Of a stretch of 21,117 nucleotides of DNA, positions 14,603 through 21,117 are shown in pieces; position 1 is the stretch's first letter; each line of letters opens with the position of its first letter. The stretch spans positions 1-21,117 of the forward strand of contig JAGQLH010000003.1 in the NCBI GenBank assembly GCA_020429465.1, given 5' to 3'. The notes beneath the pieces were generated by a model, which made no database searches, was not told the DNA's origin, and saw nothing but the letters and a program-made list of their open reading frames with translations. The position numbers and the translations under genes were made by a program. Source of the DNA: Candidatus Dojkabacteria bacterium. Its GTDB lineage: Bacteria > Patescibacteriota > Dojkabacteria > B142 > WJKM01.

Positions 14603-15058
14603 TTACAGCGGCTCTTCAAGAAATACAACTGTTGATCCTGGGTTGACTGTATAGCTAGTCCTATCTACCGGTTTATCATCAACGAAGATCCTCCACCTAT
14701 GAGTCGTCGGATTTATCCTATACCCACCCAACTCAATAAGGATTGATTCTGATGTTGTTGTCTCATAATCAAGGGTAAAATCAGGCTCAACAATATTAAG
14801 GTTAATAAGAAGATTCAAAATTGAACCACCATCAACAGTTTCTACCGCATATGCTCTTGGTTCAGAATTAGATAAAGATTCAACAATAAAAATAACTGAG
14901 CCTTCTGGTGTCATATCTTTTGAGACGAATTCATATTCATACCCATCAAGCTCTTCAAATGTACTCCTATTATCAACTTTCCCTGTTCCTTTAAACATAG
15001 TCCACCCAATGAGACCAATAATCACAACAATAATTAGGATAATAAACCAAGGTTTCAT
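14603..15058 (-). CDS. Membrane-anchored extracytoplasmic protein, DUF4430-like C-terminus
   Basis: A 151-residue protein with one N-terminal membrane helix (about residues 4-21, IILIIVVIIGLIGWTMF) and no lipobox, so the rest should face outward as a tethered domain. The C-terminal part (about 85-151), with RWRIFVDDKPVDRTSYTVNPGSTVVFLEE, resembles the DUF4430/transcobalamin C-terminal fold, in which a tryptophan-containing strand is followed by a (V)NG-like turn and a pattern ending in aromatic or acidic residues. Such domains occur in surface proteins. No enzymatic residues can be named. It sits 38 bases after the DHFR gene and just before the 114-residue gene. Its link to thymidylate genes may only be operon proximity. 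Confidence 0.7.
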   Translation of the reverse strand: MKPWFIILIIVVIIGLIGWTMFKGTGKVDNRSTFEELDGYEYEFVSKDMTPEGSVIFIVESLSNSEPRAYAVETVDGGSILNLLINLNIVEPDFTLDYETTTSESILIELGGYRINPTTHRWRIFVDDKPVDRTSYTVNPGSTVVFLEEPL

Positions 15059-15096
15059 AAATGGACTTGTAATAGTTAGGGTAAGATTAGTACAAA

Positions 15097-15609
15097 CTAT
15101 ATACTATAGTGCAATACTACCTCATTTGTTGATAGTTGCCAAGTTTCTACCAAATTAAAATAGGTATTTTGATCACCTCCTAATCCTTTAATGCCTGATC
15201 CAAGAATTACTGGGGCAATAGTGATATATAATTCAGTTACGAGGCCAGCTTCCAAAAATGCCGTATTTACTCCACCACCCCCTATGAGAGCAACGGTTTT
15301 TATATCCCTACCTTCAAGGTTTTCTACTAAATCCTCTGGTGCACCGGAAAAAAATTCTACAGTACCATGATTATTTATATATCCTTTGTACTGAACAGGA
15401 TCTCTTGTTAATACAATGCTGTGCCTATTTGAAAATGCTTTAGGTGGCATACTTTCAAATGTTTTCCTTCCCATAACCATCGTCCCAATTTCCTTTGTTT
15501 TGTCTCTGAAGAATTGCTTATCTTCTTTTGTTCCCCATGAAAGATCGTCGTTTTCATCTTTCGCAATATAGCCATCTAGTGATTGTAGAAGGATAAGTAT
15601 AATATTCAT
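15097..15609 (-). CDS. folA: Dihydrofolate reductase family protein
   Basis: A 170-residue protein. The N-terminal ILILLQSLDGYIAKDENDDLSWG, the KEDKQFFRDKT helix (D30 may match the folate-binding acid of FolA), VMGRKTFESMP (45-55), HSIVLTRD and IGGGGVNTAFLEAG form the DHFR/RibD-C fold in the right order with the NADPH-binding GGGG loop. The direct neighbourhood of thyA, which turns methylene-THF into dihydrofolate, supports dihydrofolate reductase activity, regenerating THF with NADPH. Sequence alone leaves RibD-type pyrimidine reductase possible, but no riboflavin genes are present. It lies 65 bases after thyA, with a small GC-rich inverted repeat in the gap, and is probably in the same operon. 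Confidence 0.8.
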   Translation of the reverse strand: MNIILILLQSLDGYIAKDENDDLSWGTKEDKQFFRDKTKEIGTMVMGRKTFESMPPKAFSNRHSIVLTRDPVQYKGYINNHGTVEFFSGAPEDLVENLEGRDIKTVALIGGGGVNTAFLEAGLVTELYITIAPVILGSGIKGLGGDQNTYFNLVETWQLSTNEVVLHYSI

Positions 15610-15674
15610 AGCATTCGATCCCGAGCACGTCCTGGGACCTTTTTCATCGTAATATCTAATCTATAATTCTTAAA

Positions 15675-16496
15675 TTAAACAGCCATTTCAGCCTTAATAC
15701 TCGGATGTGCCTTATAATCTTTTAATGCAATGTCACTCATTGTGAATTCATTTATATCAGTAACTTCAGGATTTAATTCTAATTTAGGCAGTGGGTACGG
15801 ATCTCGTGATAACTGCTCCTTTACTTGGTCTACGTGATTGAGGTAAATATGAGCATCACCAAGCACATGAATAAACTCACCTACCTCAAGATTAGTTACC
15901 TGAGCAATCATATGTAGTAATAATGAGTACGAAGCAATATTAAATGGTACACCTAGAAACATGTCGCAACTTCTTTGATACATTTGCAATGATAATTTAC
16001 CCTCTGCAACATAAAATTGGAACATCACATGGCATGGAGGTAGCGCCATTTGATCTAACTCGCCAGGGTTCCAAGCTGAGACGATAAGTCTTCTATCATC
16101 TGGTTTGTTTTTTATTCGCTCTATAATTTCAGCAAGCTGATCTACCGTTGTGCCGTCAGGTCTTTGCCATTTTCTCCATTGTACGCCATACACTCTCCCC
16201 AAATCACCTTCAAATTTTGCTTTTGGTTTCCAATAATCAGCCTCGGCATTCCCGTCCCATATATGAATCCCCATATCATTTAATTTTTTATTATCACCAC
16301 TTCCGCTTATAAACCATAAAAGTTCACCTTTTACCCCTTTAAAAAACAATTTTTTGGTTGTAACAGCTGGAAATCCTTTTGATAAATCATACCTTTGCTG
16401 CATCCCAAAAACTGAAATAGTCCCCACACCTGTCCGATCCTCTTTTTTTACGCCATTTTCAAGAACAAATTGGAGGGCATCTAGATACTGTTTCAT
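15675..16496 (-). CDS. thyA: Thymidylate synthase ThyA
   Basis: A 273-residue protein, close to the usual 264. Conserved blocks are RTGVGTISVFG (21-31), FPAVTTKKL, RVYGVQWRKW (101-110) and DDRRLIVSAWNPGEL, then the catalytic cysteine C155 in ALPPCHVMFQFYV, QRSCDMFLGVPFNIASY (175-190), and the nucleotide-binding HVLGDAHIYLNH. It methylates dUMP to dTMP with methylene-tetrahydrofolate in the cytosol. It lies between a P-loop kinase gene (11-base gap) and the DHFR gene, in an operon headed by dcd. This organism therefore uses the ThyA route rather than flavin-dependent ThyX. Confidence 0.97.
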   Translation of the reverse strand: MKQYLDALQFVLENGVKKEDRTGVGTISVFGMQQRYDLSKGFPAVTTKKLFFKGVKGELLWFISGSGDNKKLNDMGIHIWDGNAEADYWKPKAKFEGDLGRVYGVQWRKWQRPDGTTVDQLAEIIERIKNKPDDRRLIVSAWNPGELDQMALPPCHVMFQFYVAEGKLSLQMYQRSCDMFLGVPFNIASYSLLLHMIAQVTNLEVGEFIHVLGDAHIYLNHVDQVKEQLSRDPYPLPKLELNPEVTDINEFTMSDIALKDYKAHPSIKAEMAV

Positions 16497-16507
16497 TGAT
16501 TACTATT

Positions 16508-17086
16508 CTAAGATATAACTAAAGTCTCAACTTTTTTCTTTAAATCTTCTAATGTTCCGTCATTTGAGATCTCTATATCAGCTAGTTCCATACACTTTAA
16601 TACATTCTGTTCATTCTCACCATTTCCTTTACCTAAATCTCGCTCTGCAATCTTTTTAAATTCCTCAAATGTTGTATCCTGTTCATTATACTGTCCTTTT
16701 CTCTCTACTGCTCGTTTATATCTAACCTCCAAAGGAGTATCAACTGATATTACGAAGAGCTCATCTCCATACTCCTCCTGTAGTACAAGAATTTCATTAT
16801 GATTACGAATACTCTCAAAAACTATCTTTTTACTTTGGTCAACACCATCCTTTTTTAATTTCTCGATAGCTAATTTTGATAATACTCCAGGTCCTTTTAA
16901 ATTTCTCAAATCATCCCCCACATCTTGCAATATAATTCTTGTTCGCTCTAACCCTCTTCTTTCTACCTCATCATACAGTCCCTGACTAATTTTATATCTG
17001 ACATAACCAAACTCTTCAATGAGAATATCAGACACTGTAGTCTTACCCGCACCAATTGGCCCGACAATTGCAATATACTTTTTCAT
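16508..17086 (-). CDS. P-loop nucleotide kinase, UPF0200/dNMP-kinase-like
   Basis: A 192-residue kinase. Walker A is GPIGAGKTT (9-17). A helical LID-like stretch carries basic residues (VRYKRAVERKGQYNEQD), and FESIRNHNEI resembles the block seen in archaeal UPF0200 and dephospho-CoA kinase-like proteins. The C-terminal ADIEISNDGTLEDLKKKVE is the typical end of this group, in which a non-templated Asp/Asn strand precedes the last helix. The substrate is unknown. Because it lies between dcd (12-base gap) and thyA (11-base gap), a deoxynucleoside monophosphate such as dCMP or dUMP is an attractive guess, but dephospho-CoA cannot be excluded. Typical CoaE motifs are not clear. Confidence 0.75.
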   Translation of the reverse strand: MKKYIAIVGPIGAGKTTVSDILIEEFGYVRYKISQGLYDEVERRGLERTRIILQDVGDDLRNLKGPGVLSKLAIEKLKKDGVDQSKKIVFESIRNHNEILVLQEEYGDELFVISVDTPLEVRYKRAVERKGQYNEQDTTFEEFKKIAERDLGKGNGENEQNVLKCMELADIEISNDGTLEDLKKKVETLVIS

Positions 17087-17098
17087 ACACGTATGTAA

Positions 17099-17659
17099 TT
17101 AAAAATTCTTATTCATCTGACTCGCCTGAACCTCACGTGATCCATAATATTTACTATTTAGATCTTTATGACCATATGGTTTCGCTGCTTTGGAACTTAA
17201 TTCATAGAATGCTACCTGTGCTATTTTCATCCCTGGATATAGTTTAATTGGCAGGCTATTTGTATTGAATAATTCGAGAGTGATATTAAGAGAATTTCCA
17301 GGATCTATAAATCCTGCAGTTGTATGAATAATCAATCCCAATCGTGCGAGGCTGCTCTTTCCCATAATTTCAATACAATGCTCATCATCACATCCAATAA
17401 AATCATGCGTCACGCCTAGTGCAAATTCTCCTGGATGTAATACAAAAAAATCATCTTTTTTATCCAAAATGATCTTATTCATGAATTTATCAACCGGTTT
17501 TTTGGGGTCAATCGCTTCGGTTAGATGACGATCGAATGTCATAAATTGATTTCCGAGCAGGACATCATAGGTTGCAGGCTGGAGACGGTTTTCATCAAAA
17601 TCTTCTATGGTGATTGCACCATTCTCAAGGGCCTTCTTTATATCTACATCTGAAAGCAT
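17099..17659 (-). CDS. dcd: dCTP deaminase
   Basis: A 186-residue protein of the dUTPase-like trimeric fold. Conserved blocks are LSDVDIKKALENG (2-14), LQPATYDVLLG (26-36), FVLHPGEFALG (72-82), MGKSSLARLGL (99-109), TAGFIDPGNSLNITLELFN (114-132, with the catalytic Glu E129) and YPGMKIAQVAFYEL (141-154). It deaminates dCTP to dUTP; some relatives also cleave dUTP to dUMP. No separate dUTPase is in this window, so a bifunctional Dcd-Dut activity is possible and would feed ThyA directly. It heads the operon with the kinase, thyA and DHFR. The 122-base upstream gap holds no clear promoter, only weak TATACT- and TATAGT-like hexamers. Confidence 0.93.
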   Translation of the reverse strand: MLSDVDIKKALENGAITIEDFDENRLQPATYDVLLGNQFMTFDRHLTEAIDPKKPVDKFMNKIILDKKDDFFVLHPGEFALGVTHDFIGCDDEHCIEIMGKSSLARLGLIIHTTAGFIDPGNSLNITLELFNTNSLPIKLYPGMKIAQVAFYELSSKAAKPYGHKDLNSKYYGSREVQASQMNKNF

Positions 17660-17781
17660 AATCTAATCCGTAATAGTAAAAAATTGGGAAACACCAAGGC
17701 AGTATAAGTGAAACTTTGATCTTCAATTACTATAACAATCATTATTTTTGAGAACAACTTATTATCGGGAAATTCATGGGA

Positions 17782-18159
17782 TTAGACTACTATGTCTTGT
17801 ATCCATTCAATTTCATATTTACCCCCTTTATGCGACAAAACGCCTACTAGATCTATTCTCCAATCAATATCGTAGAGAGCATTTTTCATAAGCCATGCTT
17901 CAGCTGTACGGAGTAATGTCTTTAATTGAGAATAGGATAGAAGTTCAGCAACATCAACTAAATTATTTGTCCTTGTTTTTACCTCTACAAATATAACTTC
18001 TTTCTCGTTTTCTTGTCCTACCTCCTGCATAAAAATAAGATCAAGCTCACCTCCCCAAATCGTAAAATTTTGATCTACTAATACCAGCCCTTTCTCCTCC
18101 AAATATTTTTGTGCTTTATCTTGCCCCATTTTTCCTTTTCTCTTACGCTCATCTTTCAT
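17782..18159 (-). CDS. YraN/UPF0102 family nuclease-like protein
   Basis: A 125-residue protein. The restriction-endonuclease-like core reads WGGELDLIF (E38, D40), then IFVEVKTRT (E59, K61), preceded by the family's first helix (KMGQDKAQKYLEEKGLVLVDQNF), which normally reads GxxGExxAxxyLxxxGy. The PD-(D/E)xK pattern of UPF0102/YraN is complete, though the family has no firmly established role; links to DNA processing or uptake have been suggested. It is not in an obvious operon: 122 bases separate it from dcd downstream, and 333 bases with small plus-strand frames lie upstream. M11 is an alternative start. Confidence 0.88.
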   Translation of the reverse strand: MKDERKRKGKMGQDKAQKYLEEKGLVLVDQNFTIWGGELDLIFMQEVGQENEKEVIFVEVKTRTNNLVDVAELLSYSQLKTLLRTAEAWLMKNALYDIDWRIDLVGVLSHKGGKYEIEWIQDIVV

Positions 18160-18259
18160 ATTGTGCTATCACTCTAAATGTAAAGAATAAGTAATTATGA
18201 CACTAAAGCGAAAAGCCAAACAATGGACTAGACTACAAATTAGGAGAAATACTATATAT

Positions 18260-18268
18260 TGATATAAT
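18260..18268 (+). promoter_or_regulatory. Extended -10 promoter before the tiny tandem frames
   Basis: TGA-TATAAT is a perfect extended -10 in the 333-base gap between the yraN-like and EI24-like genes, ending 5 bases before the ATG at 18274. Transcription would start at or next to that ATG. Confidence 0.5.
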
Positions 18269-18273
18269 CTGCC

Positions 18274-18369
18274 ATGGAACCACTTACACCAAATCAAATT
18301 GATCAATTATTAGAAAAATTTAAAGCTTCTACTCCAGACAGAGTCCCTTTATGCAAAGCCCCTCAGTGA
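18274..18369 (+). CDS. Tiny frame A, 31 residues, unknown
   Basis: Starts with MEPLTPNQIDQLLEKFKAS, which looks like a real helical protein start, and ends at a TGA after 31 codons. The ATG lies immediately after a perfect extended -10. A second frame starts 4 bases after the TGA (TGA-G-TAG-ATG). Alternatives are an upstream leader peptide, the first half of one gene broken by a frameshift or sequencing error, or chance. No family was recognised. The sequence after the TGA in this same frame looks less protein-like than the frame B sequence. Confidence 0.3.
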   Translation: MEPLTPNQIDQLLEKFKASTPDRVPLCKAPQ

Positions 18370-18373
18370 GTAG

Positions 18374-18496
18374 ATGGATTATGTCCACTTAGCACTATCT
18401 GTGGATCAAAGAGTACTGATTACTTTGTTTGTATGTTTATTAGGATCTATACAAGACATTCCCGAAACGGCACACTTATTTCATAAAACTAACTAA
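18374..18496 (+). CDS. Tiny frame B, 40 residues, unknown
   Basis: Encodes MDYVHLALSVDQRVLITLF, then a hydrophobic VCLLGSIQDIPETAHLFHKTN tail, and stops with TAA, overlapping the last 3 bases of the convergent EI24-like gene. It follows frame A by 4 bases, and a TAG sits immediately before its ATG, so the two frames cannot be joined by a simple ribosomal frameshift; termination-reinitiation would be needed. A single indel in one ancestral gene of about 75 residues is equally plausible. Together with frame A this fills the 333-base gap 18160-18492; nothing else is seen there. Confidence 0.3.
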   Translation: MDYVHLALSVDQRVLITLFVCLLGSIQDIPETAHLFHKTN

Positions 18497-19269
18497 GTAT
18501 TTTTTGAATCCACATACAATATATTTGCTGCAACATGTGCAATGGGAAGAAATAGCATATTTATAAATGGAATAGAGAAAAGAAAGGCAGTTATCAACGC
18601 AAAAGGACCAAAAAGTAGTCCATTATCCGCCAATAATTGAAGTTTTTTCCTAAACGAAAATCCCTTTCTTGAATTCGCTTGATCCGTTAAATCAAGCATT
18701 GTCATAAAACTAAGTACTATGAAATTAAACACTGTGAATGCGATATTTCCAACTACAGGTATGAAATTTAACAGCAGGCTTGGAATAAAAAATATAATAC
18801 TGACCATGAGCTTTGCTATTTCGAATTTAATGGCTCGCCATGTTTCAAAAAGAATAAGCTTTACCCCTTTGTAGTGAAATATGTCTTGAATATCATTTTC
18901 ATCGAGTAGTCGATCAATAATAAATGCATTAAATGGAGCCGCTACAATCATCCCAATAGAAAGAAATATAAATACTGAGAGAATAAGGGCAATAACTGTT
19001 GCTGCAGCTCGCAAAACATTTACTACGAATGAGTATTCAGCGAATAAATCTATTGAAAGTAGCCGATTAACTTGATCAACGCCAAAACTTTGCACATACG
19101 CGAAGAATGCAATAATTAGGACAGTATTAATTACATATGGAATTAATATAAGTAACCATGTTCGTGGATGAGATAAGATATAGGAAACACCACGAATTGG
19201 TGCAATAAGCGAATGTAAAATCATCTTTAGAATATTTGGCAATTGCCTCATTTCTAGAAATCCCCCCAC
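18493..19269 (-). CDS. EI24/CysZ-like integral membrane protein
   Basis: A 258-residue polytopic protein. The N-terminal block GVSYILSHPRTWLLILIPYVINTVL (27-51) is characteristic of the EI24 domain, with several hydrophobic segments at about 38-58, 83-113, 152-193 and 218-245 and the AAPFNAFIIDRLL block (110-122). EI24 family members include CysZ (sulfate uptake) in bacteria, but most distant relatives have no proven substrate. The gene overlaps the end of pgl by 16 bases; an ATG at codon 7 (19251) would instead start 3 bases after the pgl stop. Co-translation with pgl and zwf is likely, though a functional link to the pentose phosphate pathway is not known. Confidence 0.83.
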   Translation of the reverse strand: MGGFLEMRQLPNILKMILHSLIAPIRGVSYILSHPRTWLLILIPYVINTVLIIAFFAYVQSFGVDQVNRLLSIDLFAEYSFVVNVLRAAATVIALILSVFIFLSIGMIVAAPFNAFIIDRLLDENDIQDIFHYKGVKLILFETWRAIKFEIAKLMVSIIFFIPSLLLNFIPVVGNIAFTVFNFIVLSFMTMLDLTDQANSRKGFSFRKKLQLLADNGLLFGPFALITAFLFSIPFINMLFLPIAHVAANILYVDSKNT

Positions 19270-19997
19270 ATTATATGGATATCAGAATGCTCTAGAAGTT
19301 TAATTGCGGGAAATTCTTCAATTGACTTCTGCGGATTCTGTAATTGTTCCCAAATCTCTTTTTTGCCTTCTCCTCGAAGGTAAACAAGCAGTGTTTTTGT
19401 TTTCATAATGACAGGAAATGTAACTGAAAACCTATCAAGCACATCGAACTGCTCAGTTTGAGTGTGCACAGCCAATTGTTCTTCCTCATGCAATGCATCT
19501 ACACCGGGAAATAGTGAAGCCGTATGTCCATCTGGACCTATTCCCAGACAAGCGATATCTAATGAAATTCCATTTAGTTTTTGGCTATACTCTGCCACTA
19601 CTTCTTCGGTAGTTGGAAGTTCTGTTTGGAAATAACTAAACCCTGAAATTTCATCGACATTTTCAATAAGATATTCATGTATCAACTTCCTATTTGAATG
19701 TTCATGATCACCCGGAACGTATCGTTCATCAATTTCCAATAACTCTACATTTGAAAAATTATTTGGAAATTGATCCGAGAGATATTTATACAATAGTTTA
19801 TTTGATCCCCCACTTAACCCGATATACACTTTTCGAGTAAGATTGAGATATGGTGTCACAATAGAAGCACACGCCTCATGGAAAGATTCTTCAGAAGTAC
19901 TTCTACTGAAATGAACTCCATCTTTGTTTCCATCGCTTTGGTATTCAAATCCCATATTCTCTAGATCGTTTTCTGGTCCATTACTTACAAGTCCCAT
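19254..19997 (-). CDS. pgl: 6-phosphogluconolactonase
   Basis: A 247-residue protein of the DevB/SOL type. Blocks are VYIGLSGGSNKLLYKYL (58-74), LLEIDERYVPGDHEHSNRKL (86-105) and LGIGPDGHTASLFPG (151-165), all in the usual order. It hydrolyses 6-phosphogluconolactone to 6-phosphogluconate, the step after Zwf. It follows zwf by 24 bases and overlaps the EI24-like gene. The first about 25 residues (MGLVSNGPEND...) are polar and extra relative to many Pgl proteins; M15 is an alternative start. Confidence 0.93.
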   Translation of the reverse strand: MGLVSNGPENDLENMGFEYQSDGNKDGVHFSRSTSEESFHEACASIVTPYLNLTRKVYIGLSGGSNKLLYKYLSDQFPNNFSNVELLEIDERYVPGDHEHSNRKLIHEYLIENVDEISGFSYFQTELPTTEEVVAEYSQKLNGISLDIACLGIGPDGHTASLFPGVDALHEEEQLAVHTQTEQFDVLDRFSVTFPVIMKTKTLLVYLRGEGKKEIWEQLQNPQKSIEEFPAIKLLEHSDIHIMWGDF

Positions 19998-20021
19998 TTT
20001 ATTATTAATAATAACTAAATT

Positions 20022-21117
20022 TTAGGCATCATACCATGAGAAATTATCTTGATTTGGTAACTGTTCATATCCCTCTGGTCCTTGGGAATTGTCCTTATAA
20101 AGCGAAGGTGGAATTTTCTCTTTTGCAATAAATTCGATTATGGAATCGACTATCCTCCACGATGCAATAATTTCTTCAAAGCTTACAAAATTTTTCTGAT
20201 TATTTTGCATAACTTCATACAACAACTGCCCATGTTCATTTAAACACACATCATCCATACACGCTAAGCTCTTACCAAGAACCATTTTAGACTCTTCCGA
20301 ATGCGATGCATCCACAAATTGTACTTCTACCTCTTGGGTTGGTTTCATATGAAATACTAACCTATTTGGAGGATCATTTTCATTCTGAAAAGCGAACTTT
20401 TCAAATTCAACTATAATCGTTGTCTTTGTCGTATCCAACTTCTTTCCTACTCGCAAATAGATTGGTACTTTATACCAATCTTGTCTATCAATAAAAAGCC
20501 TAAGAGCTGCATACGTAGTAGCTTGTGTATGCGGATCTGTATCTTTCTGTCCTGCATATGATTCATACTGCCCTATGACAATATTAGATTTATCAGGATA
20601 GAATCGAAGTGCAGATAAAATAGTATCTTTTTCAATTCTAATCTGACGAGCAGAATCCGATACCGGAATTGACATAGTCACTAACGCAAGCATCTGAAAC
20701 ATATGAGATTGCACCATGTCGCGAATAATACCTACTTGCTCGAAGTACCCCAAACGTTGATCTGCCCCATAATTCTCATGAATTGTAATTTGAATATTTG
20801 AAATTTCCTGTCCTCTTAAGATTGTACTAAGTATTCTATTTGATTTACGTAATTCAAAAATACTCTGCATAGTATTTTTACCTAGGTAGTGATCGAGTAG
20901 AAATACCTGATCCTCAGAAAAATTACTTCCAAGGACATGGTAAAGCTGCTCGGCTGAGGATTCGTCATATCCAAAGGGTTTTTCGACAACTAGACGTATA
21001 TCCTCATCATGTGTATCACGTATATCTGAAAGATTAACGATAATATCTTTAAAAACATTTGGAGGTACCGATAAATGTGCCACATGCGTTGCATCTTCGA
21101 CCTTTTCACCAATTGTA
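20022..21117 (-). CDS. zwf: Glucose-6-phosphate dehydrogenase, C-terminal part (partial at window end)
   Basis: The frame runs off the window end with no start: residues ...GEKVEDATHVAHLSVPPNVF precede EKPFGYD, which fits the family (LAxPPxxF, then EKPFG). A GTG at 21083 is therefore an internal Val codon, not a start. Visible motifs are VVEKPFGYDESSA, the active-site LLDHYLGKNTMQSI (usually R-I-D-H-Y-L-G-K-E, so the first Arg is Leu here), and GYFEQVGIIRDMVQSHMFQ, with the catalytic-base histidine in QSH. It ends with NQDNFSWYDA. It oxidises glucose 6-phosphate with NAD(P)+ and is the first step of the oxidative pentose phosphate pathway. The N-terminal Rossmann cofactor site is outside the window. 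Confidence 0.95.
   Translation of the reverse strand, partial: TIGEKVEDATHVAHLSVPPNVFKDIIVNLSDIRDTHDEDIRLVVEKPFGYDESSAEQLYHVLGSNFSEDQVFLLDHYLGKNTMQSIFELRKSNRILSTILRGQEISNIQITIHENYGADQRLGYFEQVGIIRDMVQSHMFQMLALVTMSIPVSDSARQIRIEKDTILSALRFYPDKSNIVIGQYESYAGQKDTDPHTQATTYAALRLFIDRQDWYKVPIYLRVGKKLDTTKTTIIVEFEKFAFQNENDPPNRLVFHMKPTQEVEVQFVDASHSEESKMVLGKSLACMDDVCLNEHGQLLYEVMQNNQKNFVSFEEIIASWRIVDSIIEFIAKEKIPPSLYKDNSQGPEGYEQLPNQDNFSWYDA

Noticed and set aside
15619..15637. GC-rich TCCC/GGGA inverted repeat between thyA and the DHFR gene, followed on the plus strand by a T run
   Set aside because: Only 4 pairs with a long loop, and no plus-strand gene ends here; the minus-strand genes on either side look co-transcribed. 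TTCGATCC within it resembled a tRNA T-loop, but no acceptor or T-stem pairs exist.
21081..21083. GTG as the start of zwf
   Set aside because: The frame continues upstream to the window end with family-like residues (EDATHVAHLSVPP), so the GTG is an internal Val.

Overview
The window is AT-rich and densely coded, and it looks like chromosomal DNA of a small-genome bacterium. The candidate phyla radiation (Patescibacteria) is my best guess. This is inference from several traits: short intergenic gaps, no convincing Shine-Dalgarno sequence before any start, extended -10 promoters sitting almost on the start codon, a trigger factor without its PPIase domain, a very short SufD, and a small membrane protein with a PLFYS motif that I recall from such genomes. 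Of 27 complete genes with assigned stops, 14 end in TAA, 12 in TAG and only one in TGA. No confident gene contains an in-frame TGA, so TGA is not a common sense codon here.

Layout. (1) 1-2774, minus strand: a cell-envelope glycopolymer operon. It runs from a LytR-CpsA-Psr ligase through a TrmB-type regulator and a three-helix membrane protein to the N-terminus of a WecA/TagO-like phosphoglycosyl transferase cut by the window edge. (2) 2887-8555, plus strand: a SUF iron-sulfur cluster set, sufC-sufB-[HD gene, minus]-sufD-sufS-sufU. It is interrupted by an opposite-strand gene whose residues match the (p)ppGpp hydrolase site of RelA/SpoT. (3) 8634-11441: a small zinc-ribbon protein, then on the minus strand an extremely acidic 69-residue protein, trigger factor and recF. 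(4) 11582-12158: a strong promoter, a 65-residue membrane peptide, and a 326-base gap that folds well as RNA on the plus strand and may encode a structured RNA or leader. (5) 12159-14254, plus strand: a HAD phosphatase, thymidylate kinase and a LOG-family nucleotide hydrolase. (6) 14231-17659, minus strand: dcd, a P-loop kinase, thyA, a dihydrofolate reductase, and two uncharacterised genes, one membrane-anchored. (7) 17782-18496: a YraN-like nuclease and two tiny plus-strand frames. (8) 18493-21117, minus strand: zwf (partial), pgl and an EI24/CysZ-like membrane protein.

Functionally, dcd, thyA, the DHFR, tmk and the P-loop kinase together describe deoxypyrimidine/dTTP supply. The SUF genes supply Fe-S clusters, with SufU as the sulfur acceptor for SufS. 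Zwf and Pgl give the first two steps of the oxidative pentose phosphate pathway and NADPH, which the DHFR could use. The most likely undescribed element is the predicted structured RNA at 11846-12048 with its adjacent small membrane protein. The embedded HD hydrolase and the PPIase-less trigger factor are the other items most worth following. No tRNA, rRNA, CRISPR array or insertion sequence was recognised.
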